Assembly (NCBI GenBank): GCA_035771165.1
Contig: JAWNZC010000347.1
Coordinates: forward strand, 1,090,501-1,154,500
Source: Paragorgia papillata
Lineage: Eukaryota > Cnidaria > Anthozoa > Scleralcyonacea > Coralliidae
Direction: 5' to 3'
Length of the DNA stretch: 64,000 bases
This document shows, in pieces, positions 1-12,211 of this stretch (its first letter is position 1; each line of letters starts with the position of its first letter). The translations under genes and the position numbers were made by a program. Below the pieces are notes generated by a model. It made no database searches and was not told the DNA's origin. It worked only from the letters and a program-made list of their open reading frames with translations.

Positions 1-715
1 GATTTATATATTTGTAGCTATTGAAGGTGCGTATAATCCGAAATGTGCGAAATAAATCCTTGTACGTAGCATTATGTGTTTTCATTTACATTGACAGTAG
101 TCACAGTACATAACATTAAAGGTGCCGTCCAGTCCGTTCTGCATGATCCGAATCTTTGTTCATGATGAGGACCCTCAAACATGACATTTTGGAATCTAGA
201 GTCCCTGAAACGCCATTTCCTGCACTTTGAGGGGTGATTTTACAGAATTCGGAAGGTTATAAAACGTCATAAAAAATGCACAAAAGAAAACACATTTTAG
301 GACGATTACGAAATTTCGCCCGAGCCCTAACTACTTCGTATCAGCGGAGGGAATGCGACCAAGCGTACTTTATGTAACCCTTCATGAAATGCAATAGTAC
401 TGCTGACCGTTCTCGGTTGCTCCTACCAACGCCGGAGTGATTATCAGCCGTGAGCGCCACTGACAAATAATATTATAGCCACAATCTTAAAAAGTCTCAA
501 TACTACTTCGCCCCCCCCCCCCCCCCCCACGGATTTGGAAAAATTAAGAAATCGATCTGGAAAAGAACTGGCCCCCCCCGTGGGACCCCAGTCCACCCCG
601 TGGCGCCGCCACTGGGCTCATGATTGGGGTTTAAAAACATTTGTAATCTTTGGCACTTTTTGATATGGCTGATAAGGTGATCCAGTATAAACAGATAAAT
701 GAATGAATTATTAAA

Positions 716-861
<146 letters not shown>

Positions 862-936
862 TTAAATAATAAATATGGCTCCTTGGTGCTGGCCAGAAGG
901 ACCGCAGGCTAGGGGACACGAGTGTGACATAGACAG

Positions 937-978
937 TGAACTCGACGATGTAAGTTTTAACTTACATCGAGTTCACTG
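937..978. repeat. short near-perfect hairpin
   Basis: The arms GTGAACTCGA(CG)ATGTAAG and CTTACATCGAGTTCAC face each other around a TTTTAA loop. No promoter or gene context explains it; it is probably the centre of an old foldback element. Confidence 0.6.
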
Positions 979-1058
979 GACATAGATAGCCAATCAAAAA
1001 GCCAGACACTCCTACGTCACACACTGCGGCAAATTCTGAACTTCGCCAATTCGCCAAT

Positions 1059-1207
1059 ATGGCCGCCAACAGCAACAAGCAATGTGGCTTCTCTTTGAAG
1101 TTGTTTAAAGATCGAAATAATGCACGCAGCATCTCACGCTTCGAGATTCTTGGAGATCCGATACAAGCACGAGAATGTGGACATCAATTTTGTGAATTTT
1201 ACTTCAA
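1059..1207 (+). CDS. candidate first coding exon, degenerate TRAF-type RING
   Basis: An ATG inside CCAATATGGCCGCC opens a 49-codon frame that ends exactly at a strong donor (AAG|GTAAGTAG at 1208). The translation contains ILGDPIQARECGHQFCEFYF, which resembles the second half of a TRAF-family RING finger (DPVQ...ECGHRFC.xC). The first Cys pair and the last Cys of a working RING are not visible, so this may be a decayed or partial TRAF-like exon, or chance. No downstream exon was recognised before the transporter gene. The call rests on the donor site plus this short similarity. Confidence 0.3.
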
Positions 1208-1473
1208 GTAAGTAGCTTTTTACATGATTTTATTATACTCAACTAACCGAGAAAATATTCTTCTGACTTCTCTCACTCTCAGTGCTGTGCCCGCCAAATT
1301 GAACAAGGAATAGTATACTTTAGTTCACATTGCTCGACAATTCCTTGCTCAAGTTAGTGTGTATTTTTATTTTATTTTATTTTAATGGCAATTCTATGGA
1401 CCGCTGTTAAACTGTCCCCTTCCGAATGCTAACACGACGCTCTCACATAATTGTCTTTGTCAACAAATATTCA

Positions 1474-1837
1474 CAGCGCCGGATTTAGGACTGTGGAGGC
1501 CCCTGGGCGGTCACTGACCAGCACAATATATCAATTATATTTCTGAACGAGATAATTTTGCTTTCACACTGAATCAGGTTTACAATAACAACTTGTCAAC
1601 TCCATCCATCAATCTGTCATAATCGTCATAGTATACACTTTTAGAAGTGACCCTATATATCATCCATATATCTTTTGTCTTGTTTTTTACTCATATTTTG
1701 GGCTCTCAAGATTTTTTTCATTTCAACACCTATTTTTTCAACTTTCAAGACATTTTTGTGGAGGCCCCCCCGTAAACATTATTTTGTGGGGCCCCCGGGG
1801 CGACCGCGCAGTCCGCCCTGTCCTAAATCCGGCACTG
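1474..1837. mobile_element. hAT-type MITE with perfect 8-bp target duplication
   Basis: The termini are CAGCGCCGGATTTAGGAC and GTCCTAAATCCGGCACTG, matching at 17 of 18 positions as inverted repeats. The element is flanked on both sides by AATATTCA (1466-1473 and 1838-1845). An 8-bp duplication and CAG...CTG ends are the hAT signature. It has no transposase; the 364-bp interior is G/C-homopolymer rich. Confidence 0.9.
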
Positions 1838-2284
1838 AATATTCATATATATACATGTATATGATGATGAAGTGTCACATAATTAATCTCTAGTCTTAAT
1901 ATCAAGTAATTGATAATTGATGAATATTCAATGAAGGAATTTTTGTGAATATTGATTGCTATTGATAATTACCAATTGATCAACTTATCACATTTGATTG
2001 GTGTTAACGAATTACCAATGGTTCCACCTGCTCCTCTTGAAATGTTGAAAGACAAATAATATTATGAGAACTATCGCTTGAGATTGACTTTAATACTGAC
2101 ACTACAATCATTTTAGCAGTACTGGGGCGTTTTGGAAGTCATTAAACTAGCTTCAAATATCAAATATAATAGTCAGTTAACCGTGACTTCTTTAAATTGT
2201 AAAATTTATCTTGCTTTTTAACCGCCGTCGTCGTCCTAGCATCTTAAAGTCCCTAATTATGTGTTAATTAATGCATGTGTTTAA

Positions 2285-2440
2285 TGCAGTCTCTGGCTGT
2301 CCAGTTGCTGCCAAGTCTGTAACAGGTTGTTGACAACTTGTAACAAGGTTGATGACTCCAACAGACCTGTGACAAGTTGTTCCAACAGCCTGTTACCATG
2401 CTGCAACTATAACAACTTGTTAACAGACTGATGCTAACAA
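2285..2440. repeat. ACAAGTTGTT-type interspersed repeat
   Basis: A repeat built from variants of ACAAGTTGTTA on both strands. It resumes at 2656-2760 after the hairpin element inserted at 2442-2655. 1838-2284 holds nothing I recognise. Confidence 0.6.
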
Positions 2441-2441
2441 G

Positions 2442-2655
2442 TAAAATAAAAGTATCGTGCTGCGTAGGCAGTGTAGAAACAACAATCGAAATATAGTAAG
2501 GTTAGATATACTGCCAAAACACAGAACGTAGGAATATAACGTTTCGAGCGAAGGCCCTTCGTCAGAGAGAAACGTGGCCTTCGCTCGAAACGTTAGATTC
2601 CCACGTTCTCTGTTTCGGCAGTATATCTAACCTTACTATATTTCGATTGTTGTTT
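2442..2655 (-). mobile_element. hairpin element with 8-bp duplication (GCTCGAAACGTT family)
   Basis: A nearly palindromic 214-bp unit flanked by CTAACAAG on both sides (2434-2441 and 2656-2663). It interrupts the ACAAGTTGTT repeat. The left end has a 34-bp tail (TAAAATAAAAGTA...GCAGTG) missing from the right end, so it is asymmetric. Related copies lie at 13540-13698 and 49866-50005, with a short one near 46140-46195. Read on the minus strand, its centre contains CTGACGA...GCTCGAAAC, discussed under findings. Confidence 0.8.
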
Positions 2656-4705
2656 CTAACAAGGTTATATTAAATAGCAACTTGTTGAATGAACAGCATT
2701 GTTACAAGTTACAAACAACCTTGGTATAAACTATAAACAACCTTGCTACCAGCCTATTGCACAGTCATAGCCACGTATTAGCAAAAGAAAACTTGAATAT
2801 TTTTTAATGGCTAACCGGCAATGCCGGAATGCGAGGTGTAAATATGATCATCTTTGCTGCAGCTTTGCCGCCACAATTTGTCTATAATATATGTTGTATA
2901 TTAGCGTTTAGTCCTTGGTAAAACTATATAAAATTAGGAAATTCTGCCCGCATACTAAAGTTTTGTAGTTCTTTGGCGTGACTAGTCATTATCCTAAATT
3001 GCTATACATGCACGTCCCCCCTGTTTATTAACGTATATTTGATCGGAGATATGTTTCGTCTCTGAGTTTAACGTCACGTCAACCCCCCGTTCATTCAAAG
3101 TCCATAACGATCCCCCCGGGTATTTACAAGTATCAGTGGGACCCCCGTTTGTTAAGGCCGGTAGGTTGACTCATAAAACAAATTTTCCACAGTTTAACGC
3201 CAGTGGGGAAAGTGCGGGGGAAAGTGGGCTCTGCCAATATTTCTTTTTGATCATGTGTGAACGGTTGCCAAGATACTATTTTGGGCCCACTCTAACGCGT
3301 CACTTCCTATTTTCCTGCTCACGCGTGTTCGTAAACTAAAACTTGTTTGGCCAGTTCGAAACCTGACTGACTCGCCCCAAACTTCGGGCGAAGATCGAGT
3401 TTGTTGCCAGAGCCCACTTTCCCCCGAAGCTTGCGTAGGTCGGAAAGGGGCTCTGACTCGCAGGCTTTACGCCAGTGGATGTCCCACTACCTAGTAAGTA
3501 TTTGGAGACTAATTGATCTTGAGGACTTTATAGTTTACGTGATTGAATTTTAGTCTACGCGCAGGCCCTCCTGGGTTTTCAATACTCAAGTGGCTTGGAA
3601 GTATATACTTGAAAAATCTAATAAATTCCTCATTGTAAAGCCCTAACCAAACGAGAACGCAAGTCATCGCAAGTTGGAAGTCACGCTATCTCAGCCAGCC
3701 GCTCTGAATAGTTTCCCGAAAATATCACGTACCGTGCATGACAAAGTTAAAACTTGTAGGAGCGTAGGACGTTGGTGCACCAAACTTGGAAATTCTGTTT
3801 TTAATCTTTCCAGGATATCGAAGGTGTACAGTCGCCAAAACGAGGAAACAGTTGGTAAGTTCGACAATATATCATACACGAGGGGTAGGCTAACGAGGAG
3901 GAGTGTTTCATCAGAACATGCATGCCGTAGTCAATGGAGATATAGTCTGGAAACCCGGCAAAAGCGCCCATAGCGAGCTACGATGTTATGTTCGAATGGT
4001 CTTCATCGTGCACAAACGTTTTGTTTTACGCTTATTAATATTTAAATGACATGGTTGAGCGATTGAAGCCAGCTCCGCTGCTATTGAAGGATTGCTTCAG
4101 TTATGCTTCATTTTACCAAAATACATTGTCGTCAACGTGCACAAGTTTGCATAAACGTGAACAAAAAGATAGAACAAACCCGCTAAGTTTCCAGACCATG
4201 CATATATATATATCTCGATTGACTAAGCGACGAGTTTTGTATTTATAAAGGGTCTGCTCGCTGGGTGGGCGAAGCGAGGTTTTTGAATTCCCTGATGAAA
4301 CACTCTTCCGAGTTTGATATAGCATCTCAAACAAATCAGTATTTTAAGAGAAAATTGAGGTGAAACCGTAAACGTTTGCCTAATTTATGTAATTTCTTCC
4401 TGCGATATCCAATCCACCGATACCGTACTAATTTCCTTTGAGTTTCCTCATGAATTATTAATGAGTTTGAGATGTAATATATCTGATTACACGAGAAGCC
4501 ATTTATTATCTGATTTGAAAACAACGAGACGTGAGTTGAAATAATAATAATATTAATAAAATAATAAAATTATATGTAAACATGTATATTCCAGCCAGCA
4601 CCATAGTTTGGTTATATAGCGATAAATTAAATGAGGTTATGCAATAACCAAGGCTGCATCACATGCATGCTCAATGTCATTAGAAGATTAGTGGACAAGC
4701 ACTTA

Positions 4706-5073
4706 AGCCCCGCACAGACGACCAAGTTTTTCTTGACAAGTTCCTTGGTAGCTTTCCTTGCTCGTGTGTATACGATGAACAAGTTTTTCCCCAAACATTT
4801 TCCTTGACAAGTTATAATTGCTCGTGTGTACGGTTGGACAAGTTTTCCTTGACGGCAATGGTCGCGTAATAAGCTTCGGAGATGATCTTGTCAAGTTTTC
4901 CTTGACGACTATATACACACGAACAATTTTCCTTGTTCAAAAGCTGGCATGACCAGCTTTTGAACAAGGCTCCTTGTCAAGGAAAAACTTGTCAATTTGT
5001 GTCGTACACACGAACAAATAAAACTTGTCAAGGAAAAACGTGTCAAGGAAAACTTGGTCGTCTGTGCGGGGCT
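4706..5073. mobile_element. PIF/Harbinger-like MITE
   Basis: Inverted termini start AGCCCCGCACAGACGACCAA and are flanked by TTA on both sides (4703-4705 and 5074-5076), as in PIF/Harbinger. The 368-bp interior repeats TTGACAAGTTTTCC-like motifs in both orientations. Frames read across it are not genes. 2760-4705 holds no supported gene; 3645-3745 is one arm of the MITE described at 9643-9856, and 4260-4500 resembles the AT-rich sequence found upstream of the Penelope fragment at 25820-25990. Confidence 0.85.
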
Positions 5074-5439
5074 TTAATTGGTCAATCATTAGTGTATGAC
5101 CCTAGCAAAGTCGGGAGAATTGAGCCAAAGAAGCAAGGTAAAATAACTTCCACCAGGTGCTCTTGGTGTGATAGGTGCAGGTCCACAACAGGGTTTGGTG
5201 GTCAGATCAAGGATCAAGTCAGCACGTATTATCTTGACCTGAATCCAAGTAACAACATGATTGGCGTGAAAACCCGGTAGCAAAACCTGCACCTAGGTGT
5301 TAACAAGGTTTATGTATAGTCTTTCAAACATTTTTGACGAATTCACACTTTTAGACGAATTCAAACATTTGTCGAAGGTTTGGTATGGATTATACCAGAT
5401 TATGAAACAAGACTAGATTTCGCCTTTTAAATTAATGTG

Positions 5440-6362
5440 CGATTTTGTTCTGAAACATGACTACATTTCGGCTTTAATGCCTTTATTCTTCAAGTGATGA
5501 CATGCATGTTTAGCACTCGTCTTTTAACGCAAAAATGTACTGAGCTCGCATTAGTTAAATGTAGACGCATTCAATGCTTGTGATGTAGCTTATTAAAAAG
5601 TCTTTCTTCTTTAAAAAACCTTTGTTTCTCGTCTGATCGCGAAGAGGAAGTCAGTTTCTTCACTACAAAGACTGCACCAAATGTGCCTCTGCCAATCTCA
5701 TCTTTGTTCGCGAGCTCGGACACAGACTCTGGTAAGCCACTAATATGTTTTCTAAACGTTTCCTTTAGACTGCATGGCCATGGTAGGAAACCATGTCACC
5801 GCTAGTGTAAGTAAACAGCGTCAAGGAAAGTGTTGGGACACTTCAACCTAAAGGACAATATTTTCCGCTCCAAGTATCCCCCACGGACCCCCTGTTCAAT
5901 GTTGGTGACTCTTTAGGCGTTCGTTTCAACGTTCACTGAGTTCCTTACTTTAAATTCAACATTGAATAGGGAGGGGGAGGGAGGGATATACTTTACTACC
6001 AAAATAATTGAAAGAAATATTCAACAATGCGAAGTGTCCCAAGGTATTTTGTCACTGATTGTAGCTGTGATTTCACTACGTCGGCAAGATTAACGTCATT
6101 CATACTCATTTTTAAAACACGGCAAATCTCATTTGGAATGTGAGATACTAATATAAGCCGCTTCAGACTGAACACTATTGACATTTGTATTGATTTGCTG
6201 CATTATGATCAGCTAACTTTTTGAATAAGCATTGAACGCGTCTACGTTTAACTAATGCGAGCACAGTACATTTTTGCGTTAAAAGACATCCTGGTCGAGT
6301 GTTTAACCTGTCATCACTTGAAGAATAAAGGCATTAAAGCTGAAATGTAGGACATAGGACAA
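5440..6362. mobile_element. foldback element with about 140-bp arms
   Basis: The segment 5440-5585 returns in reverse complement at 6222-6362 (for example GTACTGAGCTCGCATTAGTT against AACTAATGCGAGCACAGTAC). The roughly 640 bp between the arms shows no transposase. Confidence 0.75.
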
Positions 6363-6496
6363 AACATGGACTGGACTCATGGACTGGACTCATGGATTCA
6401 AACATGGACTAAAAAAAACTTGGAAAAATTTATAAAAAGATATATGTACTTATATATTTATAAATTTAAGTCTTATGTTTTCGAGACTTATAAGAC

Positions 6497-6836
6497 CTGG
6501 TTTATACAGCGTGCTATGAGCGGACCGAACTAATTATTTGCCCAATTGGTTCGGTCATAGCACGCTGTATAAATCAATTTTGGCTCGCTCTTTGAATTAG
6601 GTCCGCTCTTAACCGTGCGGCTCGTTCCTTGAAGGCGTGCGGAACGCACTTAACACGGTGAAGCACGCTGGTGAAGCAAGCGAGGATTGCAATCCATAAT
6701 TTTATTTTAGCGTTATAATAAATTTGGTTCGTTCAAAATTTTTCATGTATAAATCGGACAGCGTTCTATCAGCGTGCCAAGACCGCACCAATTAATTAAT
6801 TAGTTCGGTGCGCTCATAGCACACTGTATAAACCAA
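6497..6836. mobile_element. palindromic MITE (TTTATACAGCGTGCTATGAG ends)
   Basis: The termini GGTTTATACAGCGTGCTATG and CATAGCACACTGTATAAACC are inverted repeats of about 40 bp, and a second internal copy (6540-6580) makes a nested hairpin. No coding capacity. Confidence 0.75.
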
Positions 6837-7401
6837 GCCGCCATTCAACTTTATAAAAGCTTTAAAAAAACTCATTAATAATTCATGAGGAAAACACAAA
6901 GAAAAATCATAACCGTATCGTGGTTTTATATGTGATAAAACATTCTCCTGATTTACATAAACTTTAGCTTTGATTTTCTCGCCTTAGACAACGTTATTTT
7001 TCAAAATTACTACGCCAACGAACTTACTAAATGGTGATCGTTTTTAAAGCCATTCAAAACATTCGCAGAACGTGTTTTATCAGATCTAAAACACTCGGCT
7101 TCGCCTCGTGTTTTATATTACTTAAACCAGTGCTGTACGTCTTACATCAACATATTAGGTAAGCATTTCATGCAAAACAAAGAGGAAATAGTTGTTTCTC
7201 AAAGCGGCCCGCAGAGGAAAAGCGCGCATCAAGATTCAAGATGCACGGCTTTCAATCGATCAGTCACTCAGTCAGACTTTTTAACGTGACCAAGACTTGT
7301 CGCATTAATTAAAATGAAATACCGCACACATTGATTTCATGATCTAACGTTTCACATTTCATATTCGGCATGTGCTAAAACATGGACGATGAACGATGAC
7401 A

Positions 7402-7713
7402 ATAGTAATAATATTAATATTAATAATAATAATAATTATAATAATTATAATAATAATTATAATAATAATAATAGTATAATAATTATAATAATAATAATAA
7501 TTATAATAATAATAATAATTATAATAATAATAATAATTATAATAATAATAATAGTATAATAATTATAATAATAATAATAATTATAATTATAATAATAATA
7601 ATAATGATAATAATAATAATAATAGTATAATAATTAATAATAATAACAATTATAATTATAATAATAATTATAATAATAATAATAATAATTATAATTATAA
7701 TAATAATAATAAT

Positions 7714-7746
<33 letters not shown>

Positions 7747-7962
7747 TATAATTATAATAATAATAATAATTATAATAATAATAATAATTATAATAATAAT
7801 ATATAATAATTATAATAATAATAATAATAATAATTATAATAATAATTATAATAATTATTATAATAATTATAATAATAATTAAAATAATAATTATAATAAT
7901 AATAATAATAATAATTATAATAATAATAATTATAATAATAATAATTATAATAATAATAATAA
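7402..7962. repeat. (AAT)n/(ATTATAAT)n microsatellite
   Basis: About 560 bp of imperfect AAT and TTATAA repeats. 6840-7401 holds AT-rich sequence without a recognisable gene. Confidence 0.97.
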
Positions 7963-7967
7963 TCTCT

Positions 7968-8165
7968 TTAACACTTTGAAGTCTGACGACGAGTCTTTAG
8001 TATTTTATTCTGGCTAACGCCAGACGATTTTATTCAGCACAGGGAAACGTCCAGGCCTCAAAGTGTTAAAACCTATCTCTTTAACACTTCGAAGTCTGAA
8101 GACGAGTCTTTAAGGTTTATTCAGGCTAACGCCAGACGATTTTATTCAGTATTTGCTTTATAACG
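7968..8165. repeat. two copies of a ~102-bp inverted-terminal repeat unit
   Basis: Unit one (7968-8069) begins TTAACACTTTGAAGTC and ends CTCAAAGTGTTAA, so it has short inverted ends. A partial second copy follows at 8081-8150. A third copy lies at 10244-10345, and a fragment near 13245-13275. The pattern TTAACACT...AGTGTTAA suggests a small DNA element. Confidence 0.7.
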
Positions 8166-8254
8166 TCAGTCACTATACCACCAACAGTCTTTTTCAAGAC
8201 TACACTATATTCTAGATAATCAACAAACATCTAGTGATACTCCTGGCAAAAACG

Positions 8255-8335
8255 CGATGTTACTCTATCATTGAAAGTGTTTTTTTCTAAATAAGACAAA
8301 CTTAATTTTCGTTTCATGGGCACTTTGATATTAGT
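8255..8335. mobile_element. single-arm copy of the TTAA-flanked MITE family
   Basis: The sequence TGTTACTCTATCATTGAAAG...AAACTTAATTTTCG matches the right arm of the element at 22339-22809. Only one arm is present. Confidence 0.7.
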
Positions 8336-8576
8336 TCTAAAAGGGAACTCAAAAAGCTATGCTTTCATGCAAAACGGACGCTAGATATATTCGGTGTCGG
8401 AATTGGAATTTGAGAAGAAAGCTTGTCTGCAGCAGATCCTTCCATGCAGTAAACTCGCAACGCTGGCAACGCCGATTGTGATTCGTCAATGAAACTAAAA
8501 AGTTGCAATGGTCGCAGCCAATGAAATACCACGCATCTTGTGGTGCATGAGAAGCGCGTACTTCACATTCTTTACT

Positions 8577-8694
8577 TGCACGGGTGGCATGTGCTGTTAG
8601 GGCGCTGCCTCTCACCTCTGTAGTTAATTAAGCCCAGTTGGACGGGGTTAGTAGTACTTGGATGGGTTACCGTCTGGGAATAACCCCGTTCTCG
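8577..8694 (+). repeat. 5S rRNA-like sequence (SINE3-type or pseudogene)
   Basis: The 3' two thirds resemble eukaryotic 5S rRNA: TTAAGCCCAGTTGGACGGGG, then GGTTAGTA, then TACTTGGATGGGTTACCGTC and TGGGAATA, which is the internal pol III control region. The 5' third has diverged, and the terminal helix of a true 5S is not evident. A second copy sits at 25605-25725 on the minus strand. The length (118 nt) fits 5S. A functional 5S gene is unlikely; a 5S-derived SINE or pseudogene family is the better reading. Confidence 0.6.
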
Positions 8695-9246
8695 AACTTG
8701 AATTTCATTCGAGGGTTCTTCGCAGGGTTCGGCGGCTTTCCTCCCTCCGTAAAATCGCTAACACTTAGGTCTTAGCTTATGTCGTGCACTTTAATAATGA
8801 GCCTCTGGCTCGGATGATTGGACGACCACATCCTGTGTTTAACGACGTTAAAAATTTAAAAAAATCATTGTTCGTATCTTGCTCAAACAGCAGCGTTAAA
8901 CTGCTACGCCAGTTTGGATATCCATCTCTGTTTTATTGGAACACGTTTATTTTAAAATCAGCATTGGAAAAGGTAAGCCTGACTTTTATGTTGTTTTAAA
9001 GTATATATGAACGCATGTATGACGCATTGCGATTTGCATAGATATAGCATATACTGGCATTCTAGTTGATATGTATAGTTCTTGACTTTGTTCTTGCATT
9101 GGTCAATTTGCAGTGCACGAGTCGTTCATAAGTGAGTTGTAGTTTCCATTAAACAACGGTGCTAGTGTATATAGAGTCGTTTCTGTTTCCTTTTGGACTG
9201 GACGATTTAAACAAAGAATGTCAGCCTATAATTTAAACTGCATTCA

Positions 9247-9637
9247 CTTAGGAGTATGAGTAAATGTTTGTTGAAGTTGATCATCTAGGTTAGCCTTGAG
9301 AAAGACTGTTGATAGTGACTGACGTTATAAAGTAAATGGTTTGAACCTAGGAGTATCAGTAGATGTTTATTGAAGTTCATCATCCAGGTTAGTGTAGTCT
9401 TGAGAAAGACTGTTGGTGGTAGTGACTGACGTTATAAAGTAAATTGTTTGAACCTAGGAGTATCAGTAGATGTTTATTGACGTTGATCATCTAGGTAGTG
9501 ACTGACGTTATAAAGTATAAATGGTTTGAACCTAGGAGTATCGGTAGATGTTTATTGAAGTTCATCATCTAGGTTAGTGTAGTCTTGAGAAAGACTGTTG
9601 GTGGTAGTGACTGACGTTATAAAGTAAATCGTTTGAA
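9247..9637 (+). repeat. tandem ~105-bp repeat, about four units
   Basis: Units begin CCTAGGAGTATCAGTAGATG near 9247, 9346, 9453 and 9531 and end with GACGTTATAAAGTAAAT. One unit is shortened to 78 bp. Inverted copies of the same unit occur at 8165-8250 and 10366-10540, so the satellite unit faces both ways across a 2-kb stretch. Confidence 0.85.
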
Positions 9638-9642
9638 CCTAA

Positions 9643-9856
9643 AGCCCTAATCAAACGAGAACGCAAGTTGACAGTCACGCTATCTCAGCCAGCCCCTCTG
9701 AATAATTTCCCGAAAACATTATGTAGCGTGACAAAGTTAAAACTTGTTTAAAACACTCATGAAACCTTTATTTTGTTAATTTGGGTGTTCGAACGACCGC
9801 CACAGAAATTCTGACTGCCAACTTGCGATGACTTGCGTTCTCGTTTGATTACGGCT
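9643..9856. mobile_element. palindromic MITE with TAA duplication
   Basis: The termini AGCCCTAATCAAACGAGAAC and GTTCTCGTTTGATTACGGCT are inverted repeats, flanked by TAA on both sides (9640-9642 and 9857-9859). It is inserted at the edge of the preceding tandem array. One arm of the same family lies at 3645-3745. Confidence 0.85.
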
Positions 9857-10365
9857 TAAGACGTTAAAAAATGTAGTTCCATCATATGTCTCATGTTGAA
9901 AGAGTGTTAGATCACGCTTAAATGTATGCCAACGCGGAAAAAAGCTTATAAATTAGTTAATTTATCGCAACATTTCAGATAAATTACACGTTTAACCGCG
10001 TATTTGGCTAGTGCAGATTTTCCAGTAGAAAGATTTGTCTGTCAGTGGATTTTACTCGCTAGTTGGCAAAACTCTGGATGGAAAAGGGTTAACTCTACTA
10101 CAGGTTTTTCACCCGGAAGTCGAAGATCTGATGATATTACAGTATATATATACACACCAAAGTCTTGTAAAATGGTTTATAAAGGATGCATGGACGGTCA
10201 TTGGAATTTATGCCAAAGGCGCACTTCGGAAAGCGCCAAACAGTTAACACGTTGAAGCCTGACGACGAGTCTTTATGGTTTATTCTGGCTAACACCAGAC
10301 GATTTTATTCAGCACAGGGAGAGTTCCAGGCCTCAAAATGTTGAAACCTATCTCTTTAACACTTT

Positions 10366-10540
10366 CGATTCTACTGATACTCCTAGATTTAAACCATTTA
10401 CTTTATAACGTACGTCAGTCACTATACCTAGATGATCAACTTCAATAAACATCTACCGATACTCCTAGGTTCAAACCATTTACTTTATTACGTCAGTCAC
10501 TACCACCAACAGTCTTTCTCAAGACTACACTAACCTAGTC
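10366..10540 (-). repeat. inverted copies of the 105-bp satellite unit
   Basis: Reverse complement of the 9247-9637 array, a little under two units. The sequence after it, 10545-10960, contains imperfect repeats of CTGTGCGCGCT(C/T)GA but no supported gene. Confidence 0.8.
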
Positions 10541-11126
10541 CTCCAGATGGAGACTTATTTCTGTGCGCGCTCGACTTTGGGTTGGTGCCCACTCTGCTCA
10601 CATCTAACGAGCGCTTTGAGCATAGGCTGGTGCCTAATTCGGCTCTCGACCAACACCAATTTCGTTCCCAGAGCCAAATATGCCCGGCCGCGCGGACACG
10701 GGTTGGAGACCTGTTTCTGTGCGCGCTTGAGCATGGGTTGATGCCCATTTGTCTCACATCTAACTAGGGACCTGTGCCCATGCCTTCCAGCATTTGAAAG
10801 CATGGGCATGGTAATACCCAAGTGGTAAGTCAAGTTAGAAAGTAGTACTTGCATGGGTAATGCTAAAGCATCGCTCTTGGTTGGCAGCTCAATATACCAC
10901 TTGCATGGATCTTTCCTGAATCCAAGTACCACTACTCGTTTCCAAGCCACCTCGGTCTACAGCTTGCACCTAACCTTCCAAAATGCTAAGTAAGGTGAAC
11001 GCAGATATTAAGTGAGGTTATGTAATAACCAAGTTAATAGCTAGGTAACCAAGTGTGACGTATAAAAGGTTGGTGTAGGGTGTCAGTCGAGGGCATGGCT
11101 AAAAGAATGGTAAAGCGCGTGACCTA

Positions 11127-11508
11127 ATCATTAGCGCACTTGCACATCAAGTAATCATTAGCGCACTTGCACATCAAGTAATCATTAGCGCACTTGCACA
11201 TCAAGTAATCATTAGCGCACTTGCACATCAAGTAATCATTAGCGCACTTGCACATCAAGTAATCATTAGCGCACTTGCACATCAAGTAATCATTAGCGCA
11301 CTTGCACATCAAGTAATCATTAGCGCACTTGCACATCAAGTAATCATCATTAGCGCACTTGCACATCAAGTAATCATTAGCGCACTTGCACATCAAGTAA
11401 TCATTAGCGCACTTGCACATCAAGTAATCATTAGCGCACTTGTACATCAAGTAATCATTAGCGCACTCGCACATCAAGTAATCATTAGCGCACTCGCACA
11501 TCAAGTAA
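11127..11508. repeat. 27-bp minisatellite, about 14 units
   Basis: The unit GCGCACTTGCACATCAAGTA + ATCATTA is repeated head to tail with almost no divergence. One unit carries an extra ATC, and the distal units show T-to-C changes. Because 27 is a multiple of three, it gives a long open frame on the minus strand (repeating MCKCANDYL), which is a repeat artefact. Confidence 0.97.
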
Positions 11509-11629
11509 TCGGACGTACGTTGGAAAATTAGAGAAAAATCTTTTACATACCATCCCTCCTCTTACCCAATTCACTGAGATGGTAAGTCTTAATTTCCACC
11601 AAGCAATTGGTGTGATGGGTGCAAGCTGC

Positions 11630-11885
11630 CCGAGGGAGGGAAGAACCTCCGTCCCCTAGGGGCGTCCGGGGAAAATTTTTGATCTCTAGGGTCTCTGAAA
11701 CACTATTTCCTGCAATTTTGAGGCAAGTATTTAAGAGTAGTCTGCAAGCTGTGGTTTTTATTCCCTCCACACAGTGGCGTACGGGGGGGGGGGGGCGCCA
11801 ATGGTCTCCAAGTCTCCATCACCGTTCTCGTGAAAAGTTTAAATCCATGGAGAAACTTGTAGAGGGGGGGGGGGGGGGGTTACAG
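11630..11885. repeat. hAT-like MITE debris with G/C homopolymers
   Basis: Contains a CAGTGGCGTACGGGG terminus near 11774 and poly-G tracts at 11786-11797 and 11865-11878. The part at 11640-11720 resembles 150-240 and 32080-32130. Complete ends could not be paired. Confidence 0.5.
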
Positions 11886-12211
11886 TTGTTTTAAGGTCAA
11901 GTGAGTAGACAGTGATGTGTTATGTATATATATATATATATATTGCATGCATGTATATGCTATAAATTACACTACAAAATGTCTCCAACTTGTTTTTACA
12001 TTTACGACTTGTGTATAAATATGAAATAAATCTAAAGATATTCTGACGTGTATCATTCTATGTTTTGTTTGATTTCAACAAAATTATGTAATTTATGGCT
12101 TTCAGATTTACATAAAATGTAGGAAAAGAAGACTTAGTTCTTACATAATAGTAACATTGCGTGACAGTATAATTTTTAAAGAAATAGCTCTATTCTTGGT
12201 TTGCACTTGAC

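Noticed and set aside
3674..3973. 99-codon frame starting near a MITE arm
   Set aside because: The first third overlaps the arm of the 9643-9856 MITE family, and the rest shows no motif or splice context.
4287..4320. CTGATGAAACACTCTTCCGA as a hammerhead core
   Set aside because: No GAAA at the required distance and no stem II.
10530..10957. Overlapping 60-130-codon frames on both strands
   Set aside because: Open in several frames at once over imperfect direct repeats; no domain recognised.
11124..11504. Repeating MCKCANDYL frame; also considered as a CRISPR-like array
   Set aside because: The 27-bp units are contiguous with no spacers, in a eukaryotic genome; it is a minisatellite whose length is divisible by three.
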